Shown here piece by piece: positions 26,543-35,408 of a DNA stretch of 64,000 nucleotides. The notes beneath the pieces were generated by a model that was given only the letters and a program-made list of their open reading frames with translations, was not told the DNA's origin and did no database searches. The translations under genes were made by a program, and so were the position numbers. The stretch is taken from NCBI GenBank assembly GCA_963773585.1, contig CAVZBR010000004.1:682001-746000 (forward strand), in the 5' to 3' direction. Positions within the stretch are counted from its first letter, which is position 1, and every line of letters starts with the position of its first letter. The DNA comes from CAVXJN01 sp963773585. GTDB lineage: Bacteria; Pseudomonadota; Gammaproteobacteria; JASBUN01.

Positions 26543-26624
26543 TATAATCATGGTGCGTCTGCGCCCACAGTTTGGTGGCGCGGACCAACCCGATTTTTGT
26601 GATCACCGTTGCGAGGAGGTAATG

Positions 26625-27197
26625 ATGGCCCAAACCGCATCGACCATGCTGGAGCTCGGTAGCGCGGCGCCGGATTTCCGCCTGCCGGATCCAAGCGGCA
26701 AGACCGTATCCTTGCAGGATTTTCGCGACGCCCCGGCCTTGTTGGTGGTGTTCATGTGCAATCATTGTCCGTTCGTAAAGCACATCCAACGGCCACTCGC
26801 CGATCTCATCCGCGAATTCCAGGCGCGCGGTCTGGCGGCGATGGGCATCAATTCCAACGACGTCGCCAACTATCCGGCCGATGCGCCGGCCAAGATGGCG
26901 GAGGAGGCGGCCCGCGTTCCCTACTCGTTCCCCTATCTCTACGACGAAACCCAGGAAGTGGCGAAAGCCTATCGCGCTGCCTGCACCCCGGATTTCTTTC
27001 TGTTCGACGCTGACCGACGACTGGCTTATCGGGGCCAATTCGATGATGCCCGCCCGGGCAACGCCGAGCCGGTGACGGGCGCCGATTTGCGCCAGGCGCT
27101 GGAGGCGGTACTCGGCGGGCAACCCGTGAAAGGGGTGCAAAAGCCCTCCATCGGATGCAATATCAAGTGGACCGCAGGCAATGCGCCTGACTATTGA
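26625..27197 (+). CDS. thioredoxin-fold (AhpC/TSA-like) protein
   Basis: 190 residues of the thioredoxin/peroxiredoxin superfamily with a redox pair CNHC (in FMCNHCPFVKH, near residue 43). Family relatives resemble DUF953-like or AhpC/TSA redox proteins that act in the cytoplasm; the exact substrate is unknown. No signal peptide. The ATG at 26625 has AGGAGG five bases upstream, better than the adjacent ATG at 26622. It is followed by a stem-loop at 27199-27228 and then by the exported DsrE gene. Confidence 0.88.
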   Translation: MAQTASTMLELGSAAPDFRLPDPSGKTVSLQDFRDAPALLVVFMCNHCPFVKHIQRPLADLIREFQARGLAAMGINSNDVANYPADAPAKMAEEAARVPYSFPYLYDETQEVAKAYRAACTPDFFLFDADRRLAYRGQFDDARPGNAEPVTGADLRQALEAVLGGQPVKGVQKPSIGCNIKWTAGNAPDY

Positions 27198-27198
27198 A

Positions 27199-27228
27199 CC
27201 GGCTGAAGCTTGGAATTAATTCAGCCGG
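27199..27228 (+). terminator. stem-loop after the thioredoxin-like gene
   Basis: CCGGCTGAA (27199-27207) and TTCAGCCGG (27220-27228) form a perfect nine-base-pair stem with a 12-base loop directly after the stop codon. There is no T-run, so it may be a Rho-assisted end or an mRNA-stabilising hairpin. Confidence 0.45.
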
Positions 27229-27315
27229 GCCAGAGTCTAATAATAAAGTATTCGGCTCTGCGGTGAGCCGCGTTTGCCTCGTTGTTCGGGGCTGTTCAAT
27301 AAAAGGAGAATGGAA

Positions 27316-27756
27316 ATGACTAACTTGCGTACTTCGTTTGTGTCACTGATGCTGGTATTTCTGGTGGGGGCCGTCGGCGTGGTGAAAGCAGCTGACATGG
27401 AGCCGGCGCACAAAGTGGTTATCCAAGTGAGCACGGACGACGCGCGGACACAGAAAATCGCTTTGAACAATGCAGTAAACCTGCAAAAAGACTACGGCAT
27501 GGATAACGTGAAGATTGAAATCGTCGCCTACGGTCCGGGGCTGAGTCTGTTGACGGATAAGAGTAATCAGGCCAAGCGTGTCGAGAGCCTGGCGAGCCAG
27601 AACATCCGTTTCAGCGCCTGTGCGAACACCATGAAGGGCATCAAGAAGAAAACAGGCAGTGAACCGAAGCTGATCAGCGGCGTCGAAGTGGTGCCAGCGG
27701 GTGTAGGCAGGATCATGGAGTTGCAGGAACAAGGTTACGCCTACATTCGTCCGTAA
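27316..27756 (+). CDS. exported DsrE/F-like family protein
   Basis: 146 residues. A signal peptide (MTNLRTSFVSLMLVFLVGAV, cleavage near KAAD) precedes a DsrE-type alpha/beta domain with VVIQVSTDD, KIEIVAYGPGLSLL and a single cysteine in RFSACANTM, the position of the sulfur-carrying Cys in some DsrE proteins. Export sets it apart from the classic cytoplasmic DsrEFH sulfur relay. AAGGAG seven bases before the ATG at 27316 fixes the start; the ATG at 27310 is too close to it. It ends LQEQGYAYIRP. A gene at the right edge of the window encodes a near-identical C-terminus, so two paralogues exist here. Confidence 0.88.
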   Translation: MTNLRTSFVSLMLVFLVGAVGVVKAADMEPAHKVVIQVSTDDARTQKIALNNAVNLQKDYGMDNVKIEIVAYGPGLSLLTDKSNQAKRVESLASQNIRFSACANTMKGIKKKTGSEPKLISGVEVVPAGVGRIMELQEQGYAYIRP

Positions 27757-27768
27757 CCGAGGCCGGAT

Positions 27769-27795
27769 GCGTAGCGGGCAAGTCGCCCGCTACGC
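27769..27795 (+). terminator. stem-loop after the dsrE-like gene
   Basis: GCGTAGCGGGC (27769-27779) and GCCCGCTACGC (27785-27795) form a perfect 11-base-pair stem with a five-base loop, 12 bases after the stop. No T-run follows. Confidence 0.5.
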
Positions 27796-27843
27796 CGGCG
27801 CACTTGTCGACATGGGACAAGCCACTCGTTGATCTGTCAAAAT

Positions 27844-28329
27844 ATGCCCGCCGCAGCTCATTGCAATCGCGCACTTCTCTGTTGGTTGATATTGATGGGC
27901 GTTGCGTTCGTGGCGCGCGCCGAAGACGGGCGGGTTGTTGAAGCGCAGGATTTTTTCGCTCGCTACCAACAATTGGAGCGAACTTTCGATCCAGAGCTGG
28001 CGTCGCTATACGCAAAGGATTCGGTGATCTGGGTGACTCGAATCTATGCCAACGGTGTCGTCCGCCAGCTCAAGATCCCTGGCGACCTCTACCGCCAGGT
28101 ATTGCGGGAAAGCATGGAACAAGCGAAAAAGCGCGGCGACTACAACAAGTACAGCGACGTTCGCTTCGATTCGCAGCCCGACGGCGTTCGAATTCGTGCT
28201 ACGCGATACAACGTGTGGCGCGACTATCGAAGTCCCTACGCCGCTTTGGTGCGACCTGGGGAAGACGGCAACTGGCGAATCGTCGACGAGCATTTCGAAA
28301 CCCGGATTCCACAGCCCGCCGAGGAATAG
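27844..28329 (+). CDS. exported NTF2-like protein
   Basis: 161 residues. The N-terminus has a hydrophobic stretch (RALLCWLILMGVAFVARAED) that reads as a signal peptide. The rest, with an early DFFARYQQLERTFDPELASLYA helix and later curved strands ending in WRIVDEHFETR, fits a SnoaL/NTF2-like cone fold. Function unknown; such proteins bind small molecules or act as isomerases. The ATG at 27844 was chosen; no good ribosome site is visible. It converges on a DUF3617 gene. Confidence 0.72.
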   Translation: MPAAAHCNRALLCWLILMGVAFVARAEDGRVVEAQDFFARYQQLERTFDPELASLYAKDSVIWVTRIYANGVVRQLKIPGDLYRQVLRESMEQAKKRGDYNKYSDVRFDSQPDGVRIRATRYNVWRDYRSPYAALVRPGEDGNWRIVDEHFETRIPQPAEE

Positions 28330-28346
28330 CCGTTCGCCTGCTGCAC

Positions 28347-28772
28347 TTACTGGCAATCACCGATCCGCTTTCCTTCCATTTTCTGCGTCATGCTCATCGG
28401 GCCCATGCCCTGCTGTTGCATGGTCATATCGATCTGACCTTGAAACGTGTCACCGTGGTAGACGATCTTGCCGTGGCCGGTGGTCTGCATATTGTCCGCC
28501 TTACACTCGATGCGCCAAGTGACAGTACTGCCGCCCACGTTCTGGTCGACTACCTTGCAATCCTGACCCGAGCTGTTGGTCTGCGGCACCATGTCCGATT
28601 CGCGAATGCACTGGCGCGTGGTGACCGGTGGCATCTGCATGGGCATTCCTGCCATTTCGGTGCGCACTTTCGTTTCCCATAGACCGGGTTTCATGTTGGG
28701 GGCGGCGCCGATATCCGCTGCGCACAACAGCAGTGCGCAGCCCGCGCCGGCATAGCGGAAGAATGGGATCAT
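28347..28772 (-). CDS. exported DUF3617 family protein
   Basis: 141 residues with a signal peptide (FFRYAGAGCALLLCAADIGA). The mature part shows the DUF3617 pattern: MKPGLWETKVRTEM, a TTRQCI cysteine, a QDCKVVD cysteine, then a WRIECKADN strand and a C-terminal GDC. The four cysteines probably form disulfides in the periplasm. The family has no known function. An in-frame start at 28823 would add a non-hydrophobic leader and is less likely. Confidence 0.85.
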   Translation of the reverse strand: MIPFFRYAGAGCALLLCAADIGAAPNMKPGLWETKVRTEMAGMPMQMPPVTTRQCIRESDMVPQTNSSGQDCKVVDQNVGGSTVTWRIECKADNMQTTGHGKIVYHGDTFQGQIDMTMQQQGMGPMSMTQKMEGKRIGDCQ

Positions 28773-28886
28773 GATCTCGTTCACTCGCAGTTGGGACGAC
28801 CTCTGTAACGCTATCAGAAACATCCGGCGAACGCATTGCTGAGCTCGCCGCTGGCGGGCCTATCCCCCTCGCCTAACCTGGGTTCA

Positions 28887-29393
28887 ATGGCAAAGCGGGA
28901 CTCGCATTATCGGTTTCAATCCACCTGGACTCTGGACGAGCCCGTCGGTGCCGTGTGGGCGGCGCTGGCCAGCCCGGCAACGTGGCCCCGGTGGTGGCCG
29001 GGCTGCGTGATCGTTGAATCGTTGAGCGACCAGGCCACGGCGTGTGTGGGCGCCTGCTATCGCTTTTATTGGCGGGGAGCGTTGCCCTATTGTCTGGTGA
29101 TCCGGATTTGCCTCACCCACCTGGACGCCCCGAAACGCATGCGCGGCAGTGTCGAAGGTCCCGTCGAAGGCTGCGCCGAATGGCGGCTTTGGGAAGACCG
29201 TAACCGCACCAAGGTCAGTTTCGAATTTTCGGTATCCGGCTCCAGGCCCTGGATGCGCTATATGGTGCCTTTGGCACGGCCGCTGTTTCGCTGGAATCAC
29301 GCCCGGCTGATGGCCAACGGCGAGCGCGGACTGCGACAGTGGTTGGCCGAGCTCAGTGCCACGCGCCGCAATTTGAACCCCGGCCTGGGTTAG
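28887..29393 (+). CDS. SRPBCC family protein
   Basis: 168 residues. The start YRFQSTWTLDEPVGAVWAAL followed by WPRWWPGCVIVE is typical of the START/SRPBCC helix-grip fold that holds hydrophobic ligands. Cytoplasmic. It is followed after five bases by a flavodoxin/UbiA fusion gene, so the two are probably co-transcribed. A link to prenylated or quinone-like lipids is plausible from this context but not proven. Confidence 0.8.
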   Translation: MAKRDSHYRFQSTWTLDEPVGAVWAALASPATWPRWWPGCVIVESLSDQATACVGACYRFYWRGALPYCLVIRICLTHLDAPKRMRGSVEGPVEGCAEWRLWEDRNRTKVSFEFSVSGSRPWMRYMVPLARPLFRWNHARLMANGERGLRQWLAELSATRRNLNPGLG

Positions 29394-29398
29394 CCGGC

Positions 29399-30910
29399 AT
29401 GCGTGTGCTGCTCATTCTGGGTCACCCCCGTGGCGATAGCTTCGGCGCCGCACTGTTCGACGCATTCGGCAGCGGCATGACCGAGGCGGGGATCGAGCAC
29501 CGCAAGGTGCGCCTGGGTGACCTGCAGTTTGACTTGAATGTGCGCTGCCCCTCACCGGCGGACCAGGAGCTGGAGCCGGATCTCGCCCGGGTGCAATCAC
29601 TGATCGAGTGGGCGGATCACCTGGTATTCGTATATCCGACTTGGTGGGGCACCGCGCCCGCTCTGCTGAAGGGGTTTTTGGACCGGGTGTTGACTCCTGG
29701 GTTTGCTTTCCGATTCCACGACGACGGCAACTGGGACAAACTCCTGGCAGGCAAGACTGCTGAATTGCTGACCACGATGGATACGCCGCGAGCGGTCTAT
29801 CGCTGGATCTATGCCGCGCCGGGCCATCGGGCAATGGCGCGCGCGACGCTGGGGTTTTGCGGTGTGCGCACGGTGCGCATGCAGTCGTTCGGCATCGTCG
29901 AACATTCCACACTCGAGCAACGCCGCCGTTGGCTGACGGCGGCCCGGGAGCGGGGCGCCGAACTTGCCTCGGGGCCATGGTCGCGGAGCCAACGACTCAG
30001 AGGCCCCATCGTCACCTGGTTGCGGGCTTTACGCCTGCAATTTTACCCCATGACCTGGATCGCTTATGCGGTCGGGGCCATGCTCGCGACCCAGAACGGG
30101 CCGATCGACCGAAGTGCATTCTGGATCGGCTACGGCTGTTTGTTCGCCCTCGAAGCGGCAACCGTGTTCAGCAACGAATATTTCGACTTCGACAGCGATC
30201 GGCGCAATCAGCATCCGGGACCATTCAACGGGGGATCCCGGGTGCTGGTGGACGGCGTGCTGGGTTTCAAACAACTACGTGGCGGCATCGCGTTGGCGTT
30301 GGCGGCGTTCGCGCTGTTGTACTTCTGGGCGCTTGGCAGTGCCCCGGCCCAGACGGGCTCCGTAACCGCGGTGCTGGCGGTGCTCACAGTGCTGGCGCTC
30401 GGTTACACGGTGCCGCCCCTGAAGCTGTCCCACCGCGGGGGTGGTGAAGTCGATGTCGCGTTGACCCATAGTCTGGGCGTGCTTTTGTTCGGCTTCGTCA
30501 TCCAAGGCGGCGCAGTTTTCGCCTGGCAGCCATGGCTGGCAAGTCTGCCGTTGCTGCTGTCGGTGGTGCCGTCGATTACCTTGTCCGGCATTCCTGACCG
30601 CGCTGCCGACCGCGCTGCCGGCAAACGCACCCTGGTCGTGCGCATCGGGCCGCGACGGGCCGTGCAGGTCGCAATCGCTACCACGCTCGGTGCGGCTGCC
30701 GCGGCACTTCTGGTGGACGGGTTCGGATTCGGGCATCAGCTCTACGGAATGGCCGCGTGGCTGGCGGCCGCGCACGGTGTGCTGCTGTGCGTGCTGTTGT
30801 TGCGGCGCCTGCCGGAACCGGAATCCGGCCGAAATTTCAATGGGCTGATGACTGCATCGCTGAGTTATGTTCTCTGGTTTGGCTTGGCACCGCTGTGGAT
30901 GCTCGGTTGA
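29399..30910 (+). CDS. fusion of NAD(P)H quinone oxidoreductase-like domain and UbiA-type prenyltransferase
   Basis: 503 residues. Residues 1-190 are a flavodoxin-like NQO1/KefF-type domain (ILGHPRGDSFGAALF, VFVYPTWWGTAPALLKGFLDR). From about 205 on the protein is a polytopic UbiA-superfamily prenyltransferase. It has the first Asp-rich motif NEYFDFDSD (Asn259, Asp263, Asp267) and a second motif DRAADRAAGKRT. The GGSRVLVDG segment resembles MenA-type enzymes. A single frame joins both parts with no stop or frameshift. The prenyltransferase would sit in the inner membrane with the oxidoreductase facing the cytoplasm. It could reduce a quinone-like acceptor and attach or handle a prenyl chain. 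It starts five bases after the SRPBCC gene. Confidence 0.9.
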   Translation: MRVLLILGHPRGDSFGAALFDAFGSGMTEAGIEHRKVRLGDLQFDLNVRCPSPADQELEPDLARVQSLIEWADHLVFVYPTWWGTAPALLKGFLDRVLTPGFAFRFHDDGNWDKLLAGKTAELLTTMDTPRAVYRWIYAAPGHRAMARATLGFCGVRTVRMQSFGIVEHSTLEQRRRWLTAARERGAELASGPWSRSQRLRGPIVTWLRALRLQFYPMTWIAYAVGAMLATQNGPIDRSAFWIGYGCLFALEAATVFSNEYFDFDSDRRNQHPGPFNGGSRVLVDGVLGFKQLRGGIALALAAFALLYFWALGSAPAQTGSVTAVLAVLTVLALGYTVPPLKLSHRGGGEVDVALTHSLGVLLFGFVIQGGAVFAWQPWLASLPLLLSVVPSITLSGIPDRAADRAAGKRTLVVRIGPRRAVQVAIATTLGAAAAALLVDGFGFGHQLYGMAAWLAAAHGVLLCVLLLRRLPEPESGRNFNGLMTASLSYVLWFGLAPLWMLG

Positions 30911-30956
30911 CGCTTGAGAACGAGTCGCGCAATCTGTCATAGGTACGCAGTACCGA

Positions 30957-31244
30957 ATGGCACATGGTTCACACATGCTCCGATACGAGGATGGCGAGGC
31001 GCTTTATTGGGATCCGGCGCACGCGGAAATCCGGTTCAGTGTCAGCAGCGACCGAGGCACACTCTTGTGCCGCCTGGATGCCGCGTCACTGAAGCGCTAC
31101 GGTGCCGATCCGGCCCGTCCAGACACTTGCCTGGCCGCCGCCCAAGAGCACTTCGACCACTTTACGCACCGCATCAGCGATAAATTGGCGCTGGGTCTGG
31201 TTGAGGCCGACGGATCCGTGCTGGTACGTGCCAAGGACTGGTGA
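30957..31244 (+). CDS. DUF1488-like small protein
   Basis: 95 residues. The pattern YWDPAHAEIRFSVSSDRG, LLCRLDAASL and a C-terminal helix with SDKLALG fits the small DUF1488 family of unknown function. Cytoplasmic, no signal peptide. It lies between the UbiA fusion and the amylosucrase gene, with 46 and 66 bases of spacing. Confidence 0.65.
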   Translation: MAHGSHMLRYEDGEALYWDPAHAEIRFSVSSDRGTLLCRLDAASLKRYGADPARPDTCLAAAQEHFDHFTHRISDKLALGLVEADGSVLVRAKDW

Positions 31245-31310
31245 CGCCAGCACCGGTGAGCGGACCCGTTAACGACCCACACCATACTCGGCCGCCGACG
31301 AAGATCACGC

Positions 31311-33299
31311 ATGCACGAAGGTAATCAAGTAGGGAAAATACACGACGCCGCTTGGGTGGAGCGCGAGAGCGCTGCGTCGTTGCGACGGCTGATGCCGCGC
31401 CTGGAGGCGCGCTTCGAAGCTCGTACCGATCCTGCGGAGTGGGATGCGTACGTGGAGCGGCTGCGACGCCATTTTCCGCGCCTGTTCGCGCGGCTGCATA
31501 CCCTCTACGGTCATTATTACGATTTTTTCTACCACCTGGAGAGCATCCTCGCGTCAGCCACCCAGATGTGGTTGGACCGACCCGACGAGCTCAAAGCCCT
31601 GGACGCCTGGCGCGCCGCCGATCCCCACTGGTATTCCTCCCATCGTATGGTGGGCGCCATGTGCTACGTCGATCTGTTCGCCGGCGACCTGCAGGGGCTG
31701 CGTAACCGCATTCCGTACTTGACCGAACTCGGTATCAACTATCTGCACCTGATGCCGGTGTTCAAAGTACCTCAAGGCGACAATGACGGTGGTTATGCCG
31801 TCAGCAGTTATCGCGAGGTGAATGACGAGTTGGGCACGATGGAGGAACTGGCTCAACTGTCCACCGAATTGCGCCACCACGGTATATCCCTGGTCCTGGA
31901 TTTCGTGTTCAATCACACCGCCGACGAACATCAATGGGCGCAACGCGCTCTCAGAGGCGATCCCGAATACCAGGCGTATTACCGCATGTTCCCGGACCGC
32001 ACGGTGCCGGACCGGTTCGAAAATTCGATCATCGCGGTGTTCCCCGATGAGCACCCCGGGTGCTTTACCTACCGCAACCGCATTCGCAAATGGGTGTGGA
32101 CCACCTTTCACAATTATCAATGGGATCTCAATTACGAAAACCCTGTGGTCTTCAACAGCATGTTGGAAGAAATGTTGTTCTTGGCCAACCAGGGGGTCGA
32201 AATCCTGCGCCTCGACGCGGTTGCGTTTCTGTGGAAGCGGGTCGGCACCAGTTCCCAAAATCTCGATGAGGCCCACGATATCATCCAAGCGTTCAACGCC
32301 CTGGTGCAGATCGCTGCGCCGGCGACGGTGTTCAAATCGGAGGCGATCGTACATCCGGACGAGGTGCGCAAATATATTGGTCAGGACGAGTGTCAGCTGT
32401 CCTACAACCCGCAGCTCATGGCGTTGCTGTGGGACGCGTTGGCCACCCGCGACGTTCGCGCACTACGTCATGCCATGAACCGGCGCTTTCAAATTCCGAC
32501 CGGTTGCGCATGGGTCAATTACGTTCGCTGCCATGACGATATCGGCTGGGCCTTCTCCAACGACGATGTCGCCGAAGTGGGCTTCGAGCCGACCGCTCAT
32601 CGCCGCTTTCTCGCCGACTTTTACAGCGGTCGCTTCCCGGGCAGTTTCGCCCGTGGCGCGCCTTTTCAGGAAAATCAGGAGACCGGAGATGCGCGCATAT
32701 CCGGGACCTGCGCGTCACTGGCGGGTCTGGAGAAAGCACTCGAGGAAGACGATCCCTGGGAAGTGGAATTGGCTATCCGCCGGATACTGCTGCTGCACGG
32801 CGTGATCATGACCATCGGCGGCATACCGCTGCTCTATCTGGGCGACGAACTGGGTACCCTCAACGCCTACGGGTACGAACGGGATCCGGCGAAGCTGGGC
32901 GACAGCCGCTGGTTGCACCGCTCGGCGTTCGATTGGCAGCGGGCAGCATTACGCAACGACGCCGAATCCGTTCCCGGCCGCATCTATCAGGGTTTGCTGC
33001 GCCTGGTACAACTGCGGCAGCAAAATCTGGCATTCACGCGCGCCGAAACCGAAATCGCCGACACGGGCAACCAAAATGTGTTCGGTTATTTCCGCACCCA
33101 TGACGGACACAGCGTTTTCGTGCTGGCAAATTTCAGCGAGGCGCCGCAGCGCCTTGACGCGCGCCGCTTGCGATTGTTGGGACTGCGCAAAACCGTCAGC
33201 GATCTGATCGCCGGGCGCACAGTGACGGCCGCCGCCGAACTCGTGCTGGAGCCCTATCAATTCATGGTGCTTGCGGGGGCGGTTAACCCCGCCGCTTGA
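31311..33299 (+). CDS. amylosucrase (GH13 family)
   Basis: 662 residues, the usual length for amylosucrase. The catalytic triad is Asp302 (LRLDAV), Glu344 (FKSEAIV) and Asp409 (RCHDDIGW), each exactly 16 positions beyond Asp286, Glu328 and Asp393 of Neisseria polysaccharea amylosucrase. GH13 motifs DFVFNHTADEHQWAQ and GGIPLLYLGDELG are also present. The enzyme makes an alpha-1,4-glucan from sucrose, releasing fructose; no signal peptide is visible, so the location is probably cytoplasmic. It is a stand-alone gene here. Sucrose-phosphate synthase genes are not in the window. Confidence 0.95.
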   Translation: MHEGNQVGKIHDAAWVERESAASLRRLMPRLEARFEARTDPAEWDAYVERLRRHFPRLFARLHTLYGHYYDFFYHLESILASATQMWLDRPDELKALDAWRAADPHWYSSHRMVGAMCYVDLFAGDLQGLRNRIPYLTELGINYLHLMPVFKVPQGDNDGGYAVSSYREVNDELGTMEELAQLSTELRHHGISLVLDFVFNHTADEHQWAQRALRGDPEYQAYYRMFPDRTVPDRFENSIIAVFPDEHPGCFTYRNRIRKWVWTTFHNYQWDLNYENPVVFNSMLEEMLFLANQGVEILRLDAVAFLWKRVGTSSQNLDEAHDIIQAFNALVQIAAPATVFKSEAIVHPDEVRKYIGQDECQLSYNPQLMALLWDALATRDVRALRHAMNRRFQIPTGCAWVNYVRCHDDIGWAFSNDDVAEVGFEPTAHRRFLADFYSGRFPGSFARGAPFQENQETGDARISGTCASLAGLEKALEEDDPWEVELAIRRILLLHGVIMTIGGIPLLYLGDELGTLNAYGYERDPAKLGDSRWLHRSAFDWQRAALRNDAESVPGRIYQGLLRLVQLRQQNLAFTRAETEIADTGNQNVFGYFRTHDGHSVFVLANFSEAPQRLDARRLRLLGLRKTVSDLIAGRTVTAAAELVLEPYQFMVLAGAVNPAA

Positions 33300-33312
33300 G
33301 GGCGCCCGGGAC

Positions 33313-33339
33313 CGCCTCGGCGCCGCTATAGCCGAGGCG
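33313..33339. terminator. hairpin between convergent amylosucrase and cytochrome genes
   Basis: CGCCTCGGC (33313-33321) and GCCGAGGCG (33331-33339) pair perfectly over nine bases. It lies in the 44-base gap between two convergent stops. Neither side has a real T-run. Confidence 0.5.
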
Positions 33340-33343
33340 CGTT

Positions 33344-33886
33344 TCAACTTTGGTGTTCGTGTGCATCGCTGCCGTGCTCGCGTTCTCCAAATTGCGCTTT
33401 GAGTTTTTGATATTGCTGCGGAGAGATTTCCGGCATCGACTTCAGAAACGCCACCACGCTCCACAATTCTTCGTCCTTATCGACCTGCCCCCAGGCTGGC
33501 ATACCGGTCATCTTGATGCCGTGTTTGACGATCCAGAACAGCTCGGGGGCACTCCATTCCCGTTCCGCCTCTCCCAAGTCGGGCGGTTGCGGAGTCAATC
33601 CCTGGCCGACTTCGCCCCGCTTTACGCCCGGCGCGCCGTGACAGCCTTCGCACATCGCCGAGTAATGGCCTGCCCCCTGTTCAACGGTCGCCTGATCGAA
33701 TCGGGGTGCCTGAATGCCATGCGCGCGCGCCTTGACCGAGTTTTCCATGGTGGTGCTGAACAGCCATTTGCCAAATGCAGTATGAGGGCTGCTTGCGGCG
33801 ACATTGTAGAAGCCTGCGTATACGCCAATCAGGCCGAGCAGCACGAGTACCGCCAGCGTTGCGATTACGGTGCCGAATATGCGCAT
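33344..33886 (-). CDS. membrane-anchored monohaem cytochrome c
   Basis: 180 residues. An N-terminal hydrophobic helix (VIATLAVLVLLGLIGVYAGF) serves as signal or anchor. One haem-binding motif CEGCH is near residue 80, with a likely axial Met in IKMTGMPAWGQ. The domain faces the periplasm. The C-terminus is rich in His and Glu (EREHGSDAHEHQ). Related single-haem cytochromes shuttle electrons between periplasmic enzymes and oxidases. It converges on the amylosucrase gene and has an AT-rich leader (33890-33915) likely to hold its promoter. Confidence 0.92.
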   Translation of the reverse strand: MRIFGTVIATLAVLVLLGLIGVYAGFYNVAASSPHTAFGKWLFSTTMENSVKARAHGIQAPRFDQATVEQGAGHYSAMCEGCHGAPGVKRGEVGQGLTPQPPDLGEAEREWSAPELFWIVKHGIKMTGMPAWGQVDKDEELWSVVAFLKSMPEISPQQYQKLKAQFGEREHGSDAHEHQS

Positions 33887-34055
33887 GTCACTATTCCTTT
33901 TTATTTATAAATGAACTCCAATGACCAATTCAGGATAGGCCGGGACGCCGAGGGCGCAATTCAGCGCTATCGTCACCGCACGGGCCGCACAGGAATAACG
34001 GTGCCAACTGCATGGGAAGGCCGTCTGTCTGGCCACATGCGCGCCTGAGGTCGCG

Positions 34056-35408
34056 TCAGCGGCTGTTCGCCACCGTTGTGCCGCCCAGCAGACTCGCGGC
34101 CTCATCGAATCGCGCGTCGATGTCGGCGCGGTCGCCGCTGTCGTGGGCTTCTCCCACAGCCGCGCCATGAATTGCCTTGGCGTGACGCAACAGCACCGCG
34201 CGGGCATCGATGTCGTTTACGGTGGGTGCGAGCGCTATGATCGCTTCCAACTGGCGAATCATGACGGCGGGATGCGCAGCGCCGTTTTGGCGGATTTGAT
34301 TGAATGCGATATCGCACACTCCTTCGAAGTTCACCGCCTTGACCAGCACCCGTGGCACGCCTTCCTCGTCACGCAGGATGCGGGGTTGAGCGCTGCGCTC
34401 CGAGACCAGCGCCAGCCCAGAAGCCAGTTCCTCGACGCAGGACATCGCCGTGAACGGGTCGTTGATGCCGGGTGACAGGGCGCGCACCGCGATTTCCACC
34501 AGCTGTTGAAATGCAAACTCTATATCCTGCACCAACGTACGGTGATGACCGAAGCTCAGCGCCTCGTGCAGGGGCGCGATGTCATCGTGCGGCGCACGAT
34601 CGCGGGGAAATACGTCGCATACGATGTTGCCTCGGATGACGAACTCGCCGGGTCTGTGTCGCAGGCGAACCATGACGTCGTGAGTCTTCGCCCACGACAC
34701 AAGGGCATCCTGGTCCACTGCCTGAACAATTCCGCGTGCTTCGGTCGATATCGGCGCAGCGCCGCTCGCCAACAAAGACTGCAGCCGTTGCCATTCCGAT
34801 TCGTCGGCTTTGCGATCGCCTTCAAACGCCGGTAAAACACGTTCGACGATCGACTCCAGCTCGTGACGTACGTTGGCGATCACGGTATTGGCTTGAATGC
34901 TTTCGGCGACGTGATGAATGAAATGAATCAGCACGCCGACGCTCAACACGGCGAACGCCATCGCGCCGGTCGTGCCCAGGTGTGGCACGAAGGCATCCGG
35001 CGCGCTCGCCTGTACAGTGCGCAGCACCAACAGGCAATACACGAAACAAGCGACAAAAACGCCGAGCGCCAATTGATTGCTGCGATCACGCATGAAGTTG
35101 TAGAGCAGACGTGGGCCGAACTGAGAACTTGCGAGCGTGAGTACGACAATGGTCATCGAAAACGTCAAGCTCACGATCGTAATCATGGCGGTGGCGATGG
35201 TGGACAGGATCGACCGCGCCGATTCCGATTGCCCGAGGAACAACCACGACGGCCCGGAACCTCGCTGAAAACGGTAGTGCAAATCGGCGGAAACCAATCC
35301 GAAAGCGAGCAACATTGCTCCGATGACCAGCAGGCTCGGAACGAACCAATAGCTGGAACGCAGTTGATCCCAAAATTTGAACAGGCGGATATTTTCCAGG
35401 AAATTCAC
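34056..35408 (-). CDS. DUF2254 family membrane protein
   Basis: 450 residues. Four hydrophobic segments lie in the first 165 residues (WFVPSLLVIGAMLLAFGLV, ATAMITIVSLTFSMTIVV, ALGVFVACFVYCLLVL, MAFAVLSVGVLIHFI), then a large soluble part. The FSMTIVVLTLASSQFGPRLL and ALSPGINDPFTA motifs are diagnostic of DUF2254. Inner-membrane protein of unknown function. It is divergent from a gene for a helical-repeat protein, with 179 bases between starts. Confidence 0.92.
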   Translation of the reverse strand: MNFLENIRLFKFWDQLRSSYWFVPSLLVIGAMLLAFGLVSADLHYRFQRGSGPSWLFLGQSESARSILSTIATAMITIVSLTFSMTIVVLTLASSQFGPRLLYNFMRDRSNQLALGVFVACFVYCLLVLRTVQASAPDAFVPHLGTTGAMAFAVLSVGVLIHFIHHVAESIQANTVIANVRHELESIVERVLPAFEGDRKADESEWQRLQSLLASGAAPISTEARGIVQAVDQDALVSWAKTHDVMVRLRHRPGEFVIRGNIVCDVFPRDRAPHDDIAPLHEALSFGHHRTLVQDIEFAFQQLVEIAVRALSPGINDPFTAMSCVEELASGLALVSERSAQPRILRDEEGVPRVLVKAVNFEGVCDIAFNQIRQNGAAHPAVMIRQLEAIIALAPTVNDIDARAVLLRHAKAIHGAAVGEAHDSGDRADIDARFDEAASLLGGTTVANSR

